A DNA stretch of 64,000 nucleotides from Sphingobium xanthum. GTDB taxonomy: Bacteria; Pseudomonadota; Alphaproteobacteria; Sphingomonadales; Sphingomonadaceae. The translations under genes and the position numbers were made by a program. The stretch spans positions 1 to 64,000 of the forward strand of contig NZ_JAHKKS010000011.1 in the NCBI RefSeq assembly GCF_019737615.1, in the 5' to 3' direction. Position 1 is the first letter of the stretch. The number at the start of each line of letters is the position of its first letter. Below, piece by piece: positions 33,693 through 41,984 of the stretch. Below the pieces are notes generated by a model. It made no database searches. It was not told the origin of the DNA and saw only the letters and a program-made list of their open reading frames with translations.

Positions 33693-34100
33693 ATGGCAGT
33701 CGAGAAAGGCAGCGCGTTCCTCCTGAAGATCGGCGATGGTGGGGAGCCTGCAACCTACGCCACGGTCGCCGGTCTGCGGGCCACGCAAGTCTCCGTCAAT
33801 GGCGAGGCGGTCAACATCACAAGCAAGGATTCCGGTGGTTGGCGGCAGCTGTTGCCAGGTGCCGGCGTGCGATCGGTCAGCGTTTCGGGCGGCGGTGTCT
33901 TCACTGGCTCCGCAGCCGAGGTGCGATTGCGCAATCACGCTCTGGCAGGGGCGATCGATGACTATGAACTCAGCTTCGAAAGCGGCGAAAAGCTGCGCGG
34001 CAAATTCCTCGTGACGCGGCTGGATTATGCGGGGGGTTATAATGGCGAGCGCACCTACACGCTCAGCCTCGAAAGCTCGGGCATGGTGAGCGCGCTATGA
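33693..34100 (+). CDS. Major tail tube protein, TP901-1 family (GTA g9-like)
   Basis: This 135-residue protein is the tail tube subunit of siphophage-like GTAs. It has the KGSAFLLKIGDGGEPATYATVAGLRATQVSVNGEAVNITSKDSGGWRQLLPGAG pattern of TP901-1 family tail proteins and ends GYNGERTYTLSLESSGMV. Many copies should stack into the tube. The start at 33693 is chosen because MAVEKG matches the family start. It overlaps the next gene by 4 bases. Confidence 0.88.
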   Translation: MAVEKGSAFLLKIGDGGEPATYATVAGLRATQVSVNGEAVNITSKDSGGWRQLLPGAGVRSVSVSGGGVFTGSAAEVRLRNHALAGAIDDYELSFESGEKLRGKFLVTRLDYAGGYNGERTYTLSLESSGMVSAL

Positions 34101-34414
34101 GTGTCGTGGCCAATACCGCACGCGGCGAGGTGCCATTCCGCATTCACGGGCAGGAATTGGTCGTCCGGCCGAGCTTCGCCGCGCTGGTCGCTGCCGAGAG
34201 CGAGATCGGGCCGTTGCTCGCTCTCGCGGGACGGGCGGGGCAGGGCGATGTCCGATTGGCGGAGATCGAAGCGCTGATCTGGCACTGTCTTGTCGATCGC
34301 CCGGCGGAGCTGGACCGGTCGCACCTGGGTGAGGCGCTACTGGAGCAAGGTTTGGCGAATACCGTGCCGGTTCTGAGGACTGTTCTGAGGCAGATTTTGG
34401 CCGGCGGGGGATAA
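34097..34414 (+). CDS. GTA g10-like tail assembly protein
   Basis: This 105-residue protein matches the gene-transfer-agent gp10 family: NTARGEVPFRIHGQELVVRPSFAALVAAESEIG, then IEALIWHCLVDRP and LGEALLEQGL. It is thought to help tail assembly as a chaperone. It overlaps the tail tube stop (ATGA), so translation is coupled. The next gene starts 5 bases after its stop. Confidence 0.85.
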   Translation: MSVVANTARGEVPFRIHGQELVVRPSFAALVAAESEIGPLLALAGRAGQGDVRLAEIEALIWHCLVDRPAELDRSHLGEALLEQGLANTVPVLRTVLRQILAGGG

Positions 34415-34419
34415 GGGGC

Positions 34420-34698
34420 GTGGAGAGCTTTGCGGTGGCTGCGCGGCGCCTTTGTGGTCAGGCGGGGCTCCTGCTCGGTTGGCGGCCCGAAGAGTTCTTG
34501 CGGAGCACGCCCGATGAAATCGGTGACGCATTGCGCGCGCTGCATGGTCAGTGCGGCGTTCCCGAAACGCCACTCGATCGCGCGATGTTCGCGCGTCTGA
34601 TGGAGATCTATCCTGATGGAACAAGAACTGGATCGACTACTGAGTCCGATGCAAACGGAGTTTTCCAGACTGCAGGCCGACACGGGGGATCTGCGTAG
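34420..34698 (+). CDS. Phage tail assembly chaperone (GTA g10.1-like)
   Basis: This 92-residue protein starts with GTG. Residues 1-65 have the tail assembly chaperone pattern (FAVAARRLCGQAGLLLGWRPEEFLRSTPDEIGDALRAL...FARLMEIYPDG). Family members usually end soon after the YPD-like motif, but here the frame continues 28 more residues over the start of the tape measure gene, an 83-base overlap. The extension may be non-native, for example after a lost stop codon. Confidence 0.78.
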   Translation: MESFAVAARRLCGQAGLLLGWRPEEFLRSTPDEIGDALRALHGQCGVPETPLDRAMFARLMEIYPDGTRTGSTTESDANGVFQTAGRHGGSA

Positions 34699-35197
34699 CG
34701 AGCTCGATGCTCTCGCCGTCGGTGCGGACCGGGCCTGCCGTGTCATCGAGGGCGCACTGCTTCGGGTCGTGCGGACAGGAAAGTTCGGCTTCGAGGATCT
34801 CGGCAAGCTGGCGCTTTCGGTCATGGCGCAGATCGCTCAAGCGGCGGTGCGAAACGGCATCGAAGCTATCTTTCATGGCACAGGCAAAGGCCAGGATGGG
34901 GGAAGTGCCCTGGCCGGGCTGGCCACCTCGCTCCTGTCCGACCTGCTCGGAGCGCCGGGGCGGGCGACGGGCGGCCCTGTGTCCCCCGGCCGAGCCTATC
35001 TGGTCGGCGAGCGCGGACCGGAAATCTTCTTGCCAACGAACAGCGGGCGGATCCTGACGGGGGTGGGAGAGCATGGAGGATCGCGAGACGTTCGGGTTTC
35101 GATACATATCAATGGCAGCGGCCAGGATGCGCCTCGCACGCTCGCTCGCAGCGCTCGGCAGGTTGCGCGTGTTGTTCGGGGTGCTTTGGCGGAATAG
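34616..35197 (+). CDS. Tail tape measure protein (GTA g11-like)
   Basis: This 193-residue protein has the short tape measure organisation of RcGTA-like elements: an N-terminal helical part, a hydrophobic/Gly-rich centre (ALAGLATSLLSDLLGAPGRATGGPVSPGRAYLVGERGPEIFLP) and RDVRVSIHINGSGQDAPRTLARSARQVARVVRGAL. The GGPVSPG.AYLVGERGPE motif is diagnostic. Length sets tail length, so the predicted tail is short, as for GTAs. It is followed not by the usual DUF2460 gene but by a PEPxxWA-CTERM gene. Confidence 0.85.
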   Translation: MEQELDRLLSPMQTEFSRLQADTGDLRSELDALAVGADRACRVIEGALLRVVRTGKFGFEDLGKLALSVMAQIAQAAVRNGIEAIFHGTGKGQDGGSALAGLATSLLSDLLGAPGRATGGPVSPGRAYLVGERGPEIFLPTNSGRILTGVGEHGGSRDVRVSIHINGSGQDAPRTLARSARQVARVVRGALAE

Positions 35198-35337
35198 GAA
35201 TCCCTGAACGGGACGGCCGATGTCAGGAATTACTGGCAAAACGTGGTTAATGGGATAAAAATACCACTGCCGGAGGTCGCACTTCGACGGCGTCGGGGTT
35301 GGCTCCGGAATTGGAAAAAGCCAATTGGAGTGGGACC

Positions 35338-35832
35338 ATGAGAAAAACAGTGTTGATGGGAGCCGCTGCTTTCGTCGCGCTCGGCGTAGCTAGTCAGGCC
35401 GGAGCCGCTACGGGCTTCAGCTTCGAGAATCTCGGCGGCGCGGAATATGATACGATCGGCTTCAACATCGTTGGTGATGCCGTGTTCACGGGCGACACCG
35501 ATGACGGCAGCGGCACGGATGATGTGACGTTCGAAATCTGGGATGACGGTACGCAACTCTTCTCGACATCTTTCGCGGGCGTGATCGGCGTCGAAAACAC
35601 GTTTCATTTCGATGAGTGGTTTCCCGGCTTGATCAAGCAGGGAGCGGCGGGCGTCGGCCTCTATCTCTACGACAATGGCGCGCTCGTGCTGTCGATCGGC
35701 AACTATAACCCGCCGCATCTCCCCGATCCGGGCGCGATCCCGGAGCCGGCGACCTGGGCAATGCTCGTGAGTGGTTTTGCCTTGGCGGGTGCGGCCATGC
35801 GTACGCGCCGTCAGCGGGTGAATTTCGCCTGA
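35338..35832 (+). CDS. PEPxxWA-CTERM sorting-domain protein inside the GTA cluster
   Basis: This 164-residue exported protein has a signal peptide (VLMGAAAFVALGVASQAGA) and a C-terminal PEP-CTERM-type tripartite tail: IPEPATWAMLVSGFALAGAAMRTRR (PEP..WA motif, hydrophobic helix, basic end). It should be processed and sorted to the cell surface by an exosortase-like system. The middle is a small, acidic beta-rich domain without a named family. It has its own terminator and interrupts the tail gene series between tape measure and DUF2460 genes, like a phage moron. Confidence 0.88.
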   Translation: MRKTVLMGAAAFVALGVASQAGAATGFSFENLGGAEYDTIGFNIVGDAVFTGDTDDGSGTDDVTFEIWDDGTQLFSTSFAGVIGVENTFHFDEWFPGLIKQGAAGVGLYLYDNGALVLSIGNYNPPHLPDPGAIPEPATWAMLVSGFALAGAAMRTRRQRVNFA

Positions 35833-35883
35833 TCCGGGGGAAGCTCCGCAAAGGGTAAGCAACGCGCTTTCCTCTCGAGCAAG

Positions 35884-35917
35884 ATTGGGGCGGGCCTGCA
35901 AATGGCTCGCCCCAATT
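35884..35917 (+). terminator. Terminator after the PEPxxWA-CTERM gene
   Basis: ATTGGGGCGGGCC pairs with GGCTCGCCCCAATT (small bulge) around a 7-base loop. It is 52 bases past the PEPxxWA-CTERM stop and should end that transcript before the DUF2460 gene. Confidence 0.6.
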
Positions 35918-36192
35918 AGTTTCAGATTGCCGGGTACTCGACGCGCAAGCCGAACGAACTTGCGGCTAGGGCAACGCCGCCGAAGCGCCGTGCGCGGCGC
36001 GCGCTCGAGTTCACGTCCGTGCCGAGCACCGCCAGCGCGCCATCCGCGAGCGCCGCAAAGTTACTTACCCTCCAGGGTGCAAGGCGCTGTGGAAGCGCTG
36101 CAGCAAGCCCGGCCGCAGCATGTCGGGCGGGTCGTCGTGCGCCTGATGTTGTGCGGCACAGTGCCAGACCATGCAAGAAGCGAGGACATGCC
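35918..36192. other. Gap between PEPxxWA gene and DUF2460 gene
   Basis: I see no credible gene on the plus strand. A 90-codon minus-strand frame (35922-36194) exists but has no recognisable family or ribosome site. The region must hold a promoter for the downstream tail genes if the terminator at 35884 is effective. Confidence 0.35.
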
Positions 36193-38517
36193 ATGCCCTA
36201 CTGGCTCGCGAACGAGCGGCGCAGACAAGAAACCAACGTCATCAAGCGCTTCTCGCCGCCCTATTGGACGGTCAATTTTCCGCGGCCGATGATGGCATCG
36301 GTCGTGACGACCGCTGACGGGCTGCGGGTCGATGTGACCTTCCATACATCGGGCGATCTGGCCGGTCTCATCTGGGAGTCGGAGGACCGCTGGGACCATC
36401 CTCTGCTGCGCTACGAGACACGGCGGGACTATGGTGGATGCCGCCTGCGCTTCCGTTGGCGCAGTGCGAGTGTCACAGCGCTCGATGCGATCAACGGCCC
36501 TGTCCTCACTGTCGAGGGTCGGGACGCGGAAGGCCTCTCGCGCACATGGCATGTGCGGCTTTGGAATTATGCTGTGGGCGAGCCGGACGATGCGCTTATC
36601 GCGCTCGATTTCGATGCTCTGGTCGGTGGCTTCCTTCTGCCCGACGAGGCAGATCCGGTTCACACGAAGGACATTGACCGCTTGTTCATTGCGCTCGTGC
36701 CCGAGGCCTATGACGGTGAAGGCAATGCGCTCCCCGGCGCTGTGGAAGGCTGGGTCGAACTGAGCGACCTGTCCTGTGACGGCTCCGGATCGGTCCTATC
36801 GATCGGCGATATCATGGTCCCCGAGAATGGCCTGTCGATCGCCACGGGTTATGACGATGCCTATAACCAGACGCCTGAGCGTCTGCTGCGCCAGGCTCTG
36901 GCCTTGGGTTATCGAGGGCCGATCAATCATTATGTCGGGATGAGCCACTATATGCGGCTGGAGCCGCTCGGTGGGGCGTTCCATGCAAGCCTGGCGGATG
37001 GTGCGCTGAACGGGCCGTGTGAGCGATGGCACGAGGATTTTGCGGCGCGATGCAAGGAACTCGGATTCGAACCGATCTTCTCGCTCTCCTATGAGCTGTT
37101 CGATGCGTATTGCCGGGACGACTGGAAGCAGCGTGCCTGGGACGGATCGCCGGCTTTGACGGGTTGGGTACCGCCATCGACCCTGCTGTCACCGGCCCAC
37201 ACGGGCGCGATGAACTATCTGCAAGAAGTTGCGCGCGCATTCGTGCGCATCACGCAGGAAGCCGGGCTTGCCGTAAAGTTCCAGATCGGGGAGCCCTGGT
37301 GGTGGATCATGCCGGACGGGCGGCCGTGCTTCTACGATGATGCGGCTCGGGCCGCATTTGGCGGAACGCCGCCGGAAATCGAGAGCGTGCGCGATGATCT
37401 CGATACTTTACAAATCGACTTGCTCGATGAGGCCGGCGCCTTGCTGGCCGCTTCTACCGCCGCGATCGCAGACGCCGTGCGCGACGAGAGTCCCGAGGCG
37501 GAACTGCTCCTGCTCGCCTATTTGCCTACCATCCTGGACTCCGCGGCGCCCGAGTTGCAGCGCGCCAATCTGCCGGTTGATTGGGCGTTGCCTGCTTTCG
37601 ATCGCCTCCAGATCGAAGACTATGACTGGGTCACGGGCGGCCACGTCGCACGATCGAGGGCCGGCCGAGTAGCGATCGATCTGCGGCTCGGTTACCCACC
37701 CGATGAACAGCATTATCTGGCCGGCTTCGTGCCAGTGAGCTCTTCCGCAGGGGGAAGAGCGCTCGCCTGGGGGCGGATTGCGGAAGCGGCAGCAGCCGCG
37801 CGAACGCGGGGCCATGCCGCCGTCTTCATCTGGGCCTTGCCGCAGGTAGCGCGCGACGGCTTCACCTATTTCGACCTTGCGGGAGATGGCGACGTGCAGG
37901 CCTTCGACGATCTTTCCTTTCCGCTCGATATCGGCAGGCGCGCCCAGGTGGCGCCGGTCTTTTCGACCCGCGTGATCGAGAGCGTATCGGGCCACGAACA
38001 ACGCAGCACGCAATGGGCGGACGCGCGGATGCACTACGATGCCGGTCCCGGCGTCCGATCCGAGGCGGACATTGCGGCGTTAGTCGCATTTTTCCGCGCA
38101 CGGCGCGGCGCGGCGCGGGGTGTCCGGTTCCGCGACCCCTTCGACGATGGATCCGGCGCGTTCGGGACGGAACCGACGCCGCTCGATGAGGTGATCGGGA
38201 CGGGCGACGGCGCGAGAACGAGCTTCCGATTGCAAAAGGCCTATGGGGTCGGCGAGGAACAGGTTCGCCTCATTACGAGGCCGGTTGAGGGATCCATCAG
38301 GGTAGCGGTCAATGGCCTCGAAGTAAGTTCCGGCTGGTCGCATTCCGGACGCGGCGCGATCGACTTCGATGCGGCGCCTGATGTGGATGCCGTAATCACC
38401 GCCGGTTTCCTGTTCGATGTGCCGGTGCGCTTTGCGGAAGACCGGCTGGAGATCGATCGTGAGACCTTCGCCGCCGGGATCGTGCCGTCCGTGCCTCTGG
38501 TGGAGATCCGGGAGTGA
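36193..38517 (+). CDS. Large tail protein: TIM-barrel-like region plus C-terminal DUF2460 (g12-like)
   Basis: This 774-residue protein combines two parts. Residues 1 to about 560 start MPYWLANERRRQETNVIKRFSPPYWTVNFPRPMMASVVTT and contain a glycosidase-like TIM-barrel segment (YDDAYNQTPERLLR, NHYVGMSHYMRLE, FSLSYELFDAYC, VKFQIGEPWWW, WDPPS-like GWVPPSTLLSPAH). Residues about 575-774 are DUF2460, the distal tail protein (g12) of RcGTA (FPLDIGRRAQVAPVFSTRVIESVSGHEQR...GFLFDVPVRF). The barrel resembles that described for non-contractile tail sheath proteins. It overlaps the next gene by 4 bases. Confidence 0.82.
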   Translation: MPYWLANERRRQETNVIKRFSPPYWTVNFPRPMMASVVTTADGLRVDVTFHTSGDLAGLIWESEDRWDHPLLRYETRRDYGGCRLRFRWRSASVTALDAINGPVLTVEGRDAEGLSRTWHVRLWNYAVGEPDDALIALDFDALVGGFLLPDEADPVHTKDIDRLFIALVPEAYDGEGNALPGAVEGWVELSDLSCDGSGSVLSIGDIMVPENGLSIATGYDDAYNQTPERLLRQALALGYRGPINHYVGMSHYMRLEPLGGAFHASLADGALNGPCERWHEDFAARCKELGFEPIFSLSYELFDAYCRDDWKQRAWDGSPALTGWVPPSTLLSPAHTGAMNYLQEVARAFVRITQEAGLAVKFQIGEPWWWIMPDGRPCFYDDAARAAFGGTPPEIESVRDDLDTLQIDLLDEAGALLAASTAAIADAVRDESPEAELLLLAYLPTILDSAAPELQRANLPVDWALPAFDRLQIEDYDWVTGGHVARSRAGRVAIDLRLGYPPDEQHYLAGFVPVSSSAGGRALAWGRIAEAAAAARTRGHAAVFIWALPQVARDGFTYFDLAGDGDVQAFDDLSFPLDIGRRAQVAPVFSTRVIESVSGHEQRSTQWADARMHYDAGPGVRSEADIAALVAFFRARRGAARGVRFRDPFDDGSGAFGTEPTPLDEVIGTGDGARTSFRLQKAYGVGEEQVRLITRPVEGSIRVAVNGLEVSSGWSHSGRGAIDFDAAPDVDAVITAGFLFDVPVRFAEDRLEIDRETFAAGIVPSVPLVEIRE

Positions 38518-39335
38518 CCGCCGCGTCCGAGATCTTGTCGCAGTCTCTGACGGCCTTCGCCTTCTGTTGGCGCCTTGAGCGGCGTGACGGCGTCACGATC
38601 GGCATCACGACCCATGACCGTGTCCTCGATATTTCCGGTCTGACCTATCATCCAGCCCCAAGTATCGCGCCGAGCGCGATCCTGCGGGGTGGGGATGGCG
38701 CGGAGGAAATCCTGGACGTGCGCGGAGCGCTGAGCTCCAACGCGATCAACGAGGCGGATCTTGATGCCGGCCGCTGGGACGGCGCGTTGACGCTTCTGCA
38801 CCTGACCGAATGGACTGAGCCAGGCGCTCTTTGGCTGGAGCTGGCGCGCGGGGAACTGGGAAGCGTCAGTCGTGAGGGCGGGACCTATTCGGTGAGCTTG
38901 CGTAGCGGCGCAGGCGCGATTCTGGCTCAGCCAGTCGTTCCGATAACCAGCCCGACCTGCAGGGCGAGACTTGGCGACGCGGCCTGTCGCATTGACCTTC
39001 GCCGGCACCAGCGGATCGCTGCCATCATCGGCCAGGTCGATAGCACGGTTCAGTGCGGCGCGCTGGAGCCGGGTGTCTATCCATTCGGTCAATTGCGATG
39101 GCTTGGCGGCGCGAATGCCGGGCTGGCCCAGGCGATTGTCGATCAGGAGGGTGACAGCCTGTTTCTCGCCCAGGCGCCAGCCTTCGCGGCGATCGAAGGG
39201 ACGCACGTGCTGTTGACCGAGGGGTGCGACAAGCGGCTGGCGAGCTGCGTTTCGCGAATGCCGAGAATTTCAGGGGCGAACCTCATCTGCCCGGCATGGA
39301 CCTTCTCACCCGCTATCCCGGGAGTTGAACAATGA
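38514..39335 (+). CDS. DUF2163 hub protein (g13-like), apparent frameshift near end
   Basis: This 273-residue protein matches the DUF2163 tail hub family: TAFAFCWRLERRDGVTIGITTHDRVL, SSNAINEADLDAGRWDGA and SPTCRARLGDAACRIDL. The expected end NAENFRGEPHLPGMDLLTRYPGS is present but in another frame. After the TGC codon at 39246-39248 one base seems missing (GTTTCGCG for CGTTTCGCG). The restored frame would stop at 39328, 3 bases before the next start. As written, the last ~28 residues are out of frame. It could be a real mutation or an assembly error. Confidence 0.82.
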   Translation: MTAASEILSQSLTAFAFCWRLERRDGVTIGITTHDRVLDISGLTYHPAPSIAPSAILRGGDGAEEILDVRGALSSNAINEADLDAGRWDGALTLLHLTEWTEPGALWLELARGELGSVSREGGTYSVSLRSGAGAILAQPVVPITSPTCRARLGDAACRIDLRRHQRIAAIIGQVDSTVQCGALEPGVYPFGQLRWLGGANAGLAQAIVDQEGDSLFLAQAPAFAAIEGTHVLLTEGCDKRLASCVSRMPRISGANLICPAWTFSPAIPGVEQ

Positions 39336-39748
39336 CTCTAGGCGAACGGATCGCAGCGGAAGCGCTGGGGCTCGTCGGCGTGCCTTTCCGCTTGCATGGT
39401 CAGACTGAGAACAGCGGCCTCGACTGCGTGGGCCTTGCCGCACTCGCAATGCGGCGCGCCGGCGCAAGTCTCGGCGCGCTGCCGGTCTATCGCATTCGCG
39501 GCATGGGCTTGGCGCGCGTCGAAACGCTGTTGCGAGCGGCCGGGCTGAAGCCCGCCGCTGGCAATCATCCCGGCGATATCCTCGTCTGCGAGAGTGGAGC
39601 GATGCAACTCCATCTGATGATCGCCACGAACGAAGGCTGTGTGCATGCCCATGCCGGTCTGGGACGGGTCGTGCTGATGCCGGCACCGGGGCCTTGGCCG
39701 CTGCTTGGGCAATGGCGCGGGGTCGAGCACAGGGGCGAGGCGGGCTGA
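39332..39748 (+). CDS. NlpC/P60 family peptidase (GTA g14-like)
   Basis: This 138-residue cell-wall peptidase of the particle tail has the catalytic Cys in SGLDCVGLAALAMRRAG and the His in MQLHLMIAT, matching NlpC/P60 and RcGTA g14. It should locally degrade peptidoglycan during DNA or particle entry. The start is preceded by GGGAG. It overlaps the next gene by one base (TGATG). Confidence 0.9.
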   Translation: MTLGERIAAEALGLVGVPFRLHGQTENSGLDCVGLAALAMRRAGASLGALPVYRIRGMGLARVETLLRAAGLKPAAGNHPGDILVCESGAMQLHLMIATNEGCVHAHAGLGRVVLMPAPGPWPLLGQWRGVEHRGEAG

Positions 39749-41952
39749 TGGCGACTTTGATTCTGACGACGCTGGGCTCCGCGCTTGGCGGGCCGATCGG
39801 CGGCGCTCTGGGTGCGCTCGCGGGGCAGGCGATCGACAATCTGATCTTTCGCCCGGACGCGCGATCCGGCCCTCGATTGAGTGATTTGCAGGTCCAGACC
39901 TCTCGCTACGGCGCACGGATACCAAGCCTCGATGGCGCGTCGCGCGTCGCGGGTACGGTCATCTGGTCCACTGATCTGCAGGAAAGCAGATCGACGACGG
40001 GTGGCGGCAAAGGCCAGCCAGACGTTACGCGATTCAGCTACTCGGCCAGCTTCGCGGTCGCGCTGTCTTCGCGGCCGATCCAGGCCGTGGGCAGAATCTG
40101 GGCCGACGGCAATTTGCTGCGCGGCTCCGCAGGTGATTTCAAAACACCGGTGACGGCGTTTCGCCTGCACAAGGGGCTCGAAGGGCAGTCAGTCGATCCC
40201 TTGATCGCCGCCGACATGGGAGTGGGGCAAACTCCGGCCTATCGTGGCTGCGGCTACGCCGTTTTCGAGGGTTTGCAACTGGCGGATTTCGGAAACCGGA
40301 TTCCATCGCTTACCTTCGAGATATTCGCTGACGACGGTCCGGCAGGCATCACGGCCATCGTCTCCGATCTGGCGGCGCAAGACATTCCTTTCGATGGTGA
40401 CGAGGAGGAGCCCTCGGTCGTCGGTTTCGCTGCGGAAGGAAATACGCTGCGTGACGCCGTCGAGGACATGCTCGGGACATATCGGCTGCGATGGCGCGAA
40501 CGGGACGGCGCCATTGCACTCGTTGCGGCGAAATCGTCGGATCGTGTTCTGGCGGCATCGGACGAAGTCCGATCTGCGGACGGCGAGGCACTCTCATCGA
40601 AATCGAAGCAGCGGGAAGCGGTGGAGTCTTTGCCACGCCAACTCGCGATCCGACATTATGACCCTGACAGGGATTTTCAGCTCGGCATTCAGACGGCGGA
40701 ACGATCTGGCCCGGGCGAGCGAAGCGAAGAAATCGGCCTCCCGGTCGTCATCGGCGCGGCCGATGCCCGGCGGCTCGCGGATCGTAGCCTGCGAGCGGCA
40801 ATGCGCGGACGCACGACGGTCCGCAGAGCCATGTCCTGGGCAGCGCTGGATCTTTCGATCGGCGATGTCGTGTCTATGGAAGATGAACCCGGGCGCTGGT
40901 TGGTCGAAGCTTGCGATTGGGAAGGACAAGCCGTTCGTCTGCAATTGCGTGCCGTCGAGGTGGGGACGCGGGCGGCGATTCCCGCGGGAACCTCCGGCGC
41001 ACCGGTGTTGCAAGCGGACCTTGTGCAAGGCGCAACTATCCTGTCCATTGTCGAATTGCCGCCGACGGGCATCAGTCTGGTCGATGCACCCACCGTCTTC
41101 GCAGCCGCCACCGGCGACGATGCCGGCTGGCGCCGCGCGGCTCTGTTTCGCTATCGCGCCGATCTTGAGGCGGCAGAGCCGATCGGCAGAACTGCGGCGT
41201 CTGCGGTAACAGGCGTGGCAGCCACGGTCTTGCAGGATGGAAAGCCCTGGAGGATCGACAGGCGAAGCAGCGTCGAAGTGGTATTGCACGATGCGAGCGA
41301 TGTTCTGTCGCAAGCTGACGATGCGGCGCTGCTTGATGGCGCCAATCTTTGCCAGATCGGCGATGAACTGCTGCAATTTGCAAATGTTGAGCTCGTGGGG
41401 CCGCGCCGCTACCGCCTCAGTCACTTCGTTCGCGGTCGGCAGGGTACGGAATGGGCCTGCGCGTCGCATCTTGGCGATGAGCCCTTCGTACTCATCGATC
41501 CTACGCACCTCACAGCTGTCGAGACGGACCGGTCTCAGATCGCCCAACTGCTTGAATTGCGAGCGATTGGAAGCGGCGACCTTGTGCCGGCGGAAGCTTC
41601 ACGACTTATCGACGGCCGCGCAATGATGCCCGTCTCGCCAGTGCATGGGAAAGTCCTTGCGCTGCCAGGTGGAGACCTTTCGATCGGCTGGATCCGGCGA
41701 AGCCGATTGGGCTGGACGTGGGGAAATGGAGGCGATGTGCCGCTCGCGGAGGAGCGAGAGCTCTATCTCCTGAGAGCCGTGGCCGATGGGCTGATCCTTC
41801 GGGAATGGGAAGCGAACGGGCCGCTCGCCACCTACGCGGCGGCGGCCTTTGCCGAAGACCTGGCGGCAGCAGGATCGGCAAGCCTCCAAATAGAGGTCAG
41901 GCAGAAGGGAATGTGGGGTTTGAGCAAGCCGCTCGTCCTCGATCTCGTCTGA
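39748..41952 (+). CDS. Tail-tip host-interaction protein (GTA g15-like, short form)
   Basis: This 734-residue protein starts MATLILTTLGSALGGPIGGALGALAGQAIDN and continues with YGARIPSLDGASRVAGTVIWSTDLQE, the sphingomonad form of RcGTA g15 with the phage-tail_3 domain. RcGTA g15 is about 1300 residues and carries a TIM barrel; that part is missing here, while the g12-like protein carries one. The C-terminal region (FVRGRQGTEWA, VHLTA..) matches the Rcc01698-like domain. It would sit at the tail tip and contact the host surface. Confidence 0.88.
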   Translation: MATLILTTLGSALGGPIGGALGALAGQAIDNLIFRPDARSGPRLSDLQVQTSRYGARIPSLDGASRVAGTVIWSTDLQESRSTTGGGKGQPDVTRFSYSASFAVALSSRPIQAVGRIWADGNLLRGSAGDFKTPVTAFRLHKGLEGQSVDPLIAADMGVGQTPAYRGCGYAVFEGLQLADFGNRIPSLTFEIFADDGPAGITAIVSDLAAQDIPFDGDEEEPSVVGFAAEGNTLRDAVEDMLGTYRLRWRERDGAIALVAAKSSDRVLAASDEVRSADGEALSSKSKQREAVESLPRQLAIRHYDPDRDFQLGIQTAERSGPGERSEEIGLPVVIGAADARRLADRSLRAAMRGRTTVRRAMSWAALDLSIGDVVSMEDEPGRWLVEACDWEGQAVRLQLRAVEVGTRAAIPAGTSGAPVLQADLVQGATILSIVELPPTGISLVDAPTVFAAATGDDAGWRRAALFRYRADLEAAEPIGRTAASAVTGVAATVLQDGKPWRIDRRSSVEVVLHDASDVLSQADDAALLDGANLCQIGDELLQFANVELVGPRRYRLSHFVRGRQGTEWACASHLGDEPFVLIDPTHLTAVETDRSQIAQLLELRAIGSGDLVPAEASRLIDGRAMMPVSPVHGKVLALPGGDLSIGWIRRSRLGWTWGNGGDVPLAEERELYLLRAVADGLILREWEANGPLATYAAAAFAEDLAAAGSASLQIEVRQKGMWGLSKPLVLDLV

Positions 41953-41984
41953 AGCAACCAGACACGAGAAAGTCAGGAGACATC

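Noticed and set aside
35922-36194. A 90-codon minus-strand frame between the PEPxxWA gene and the DUF2460 gene
   Set aside because: It has no recognisable family, no ribosome site and opposes all neighbours; high-GC DNA yields many such frames.
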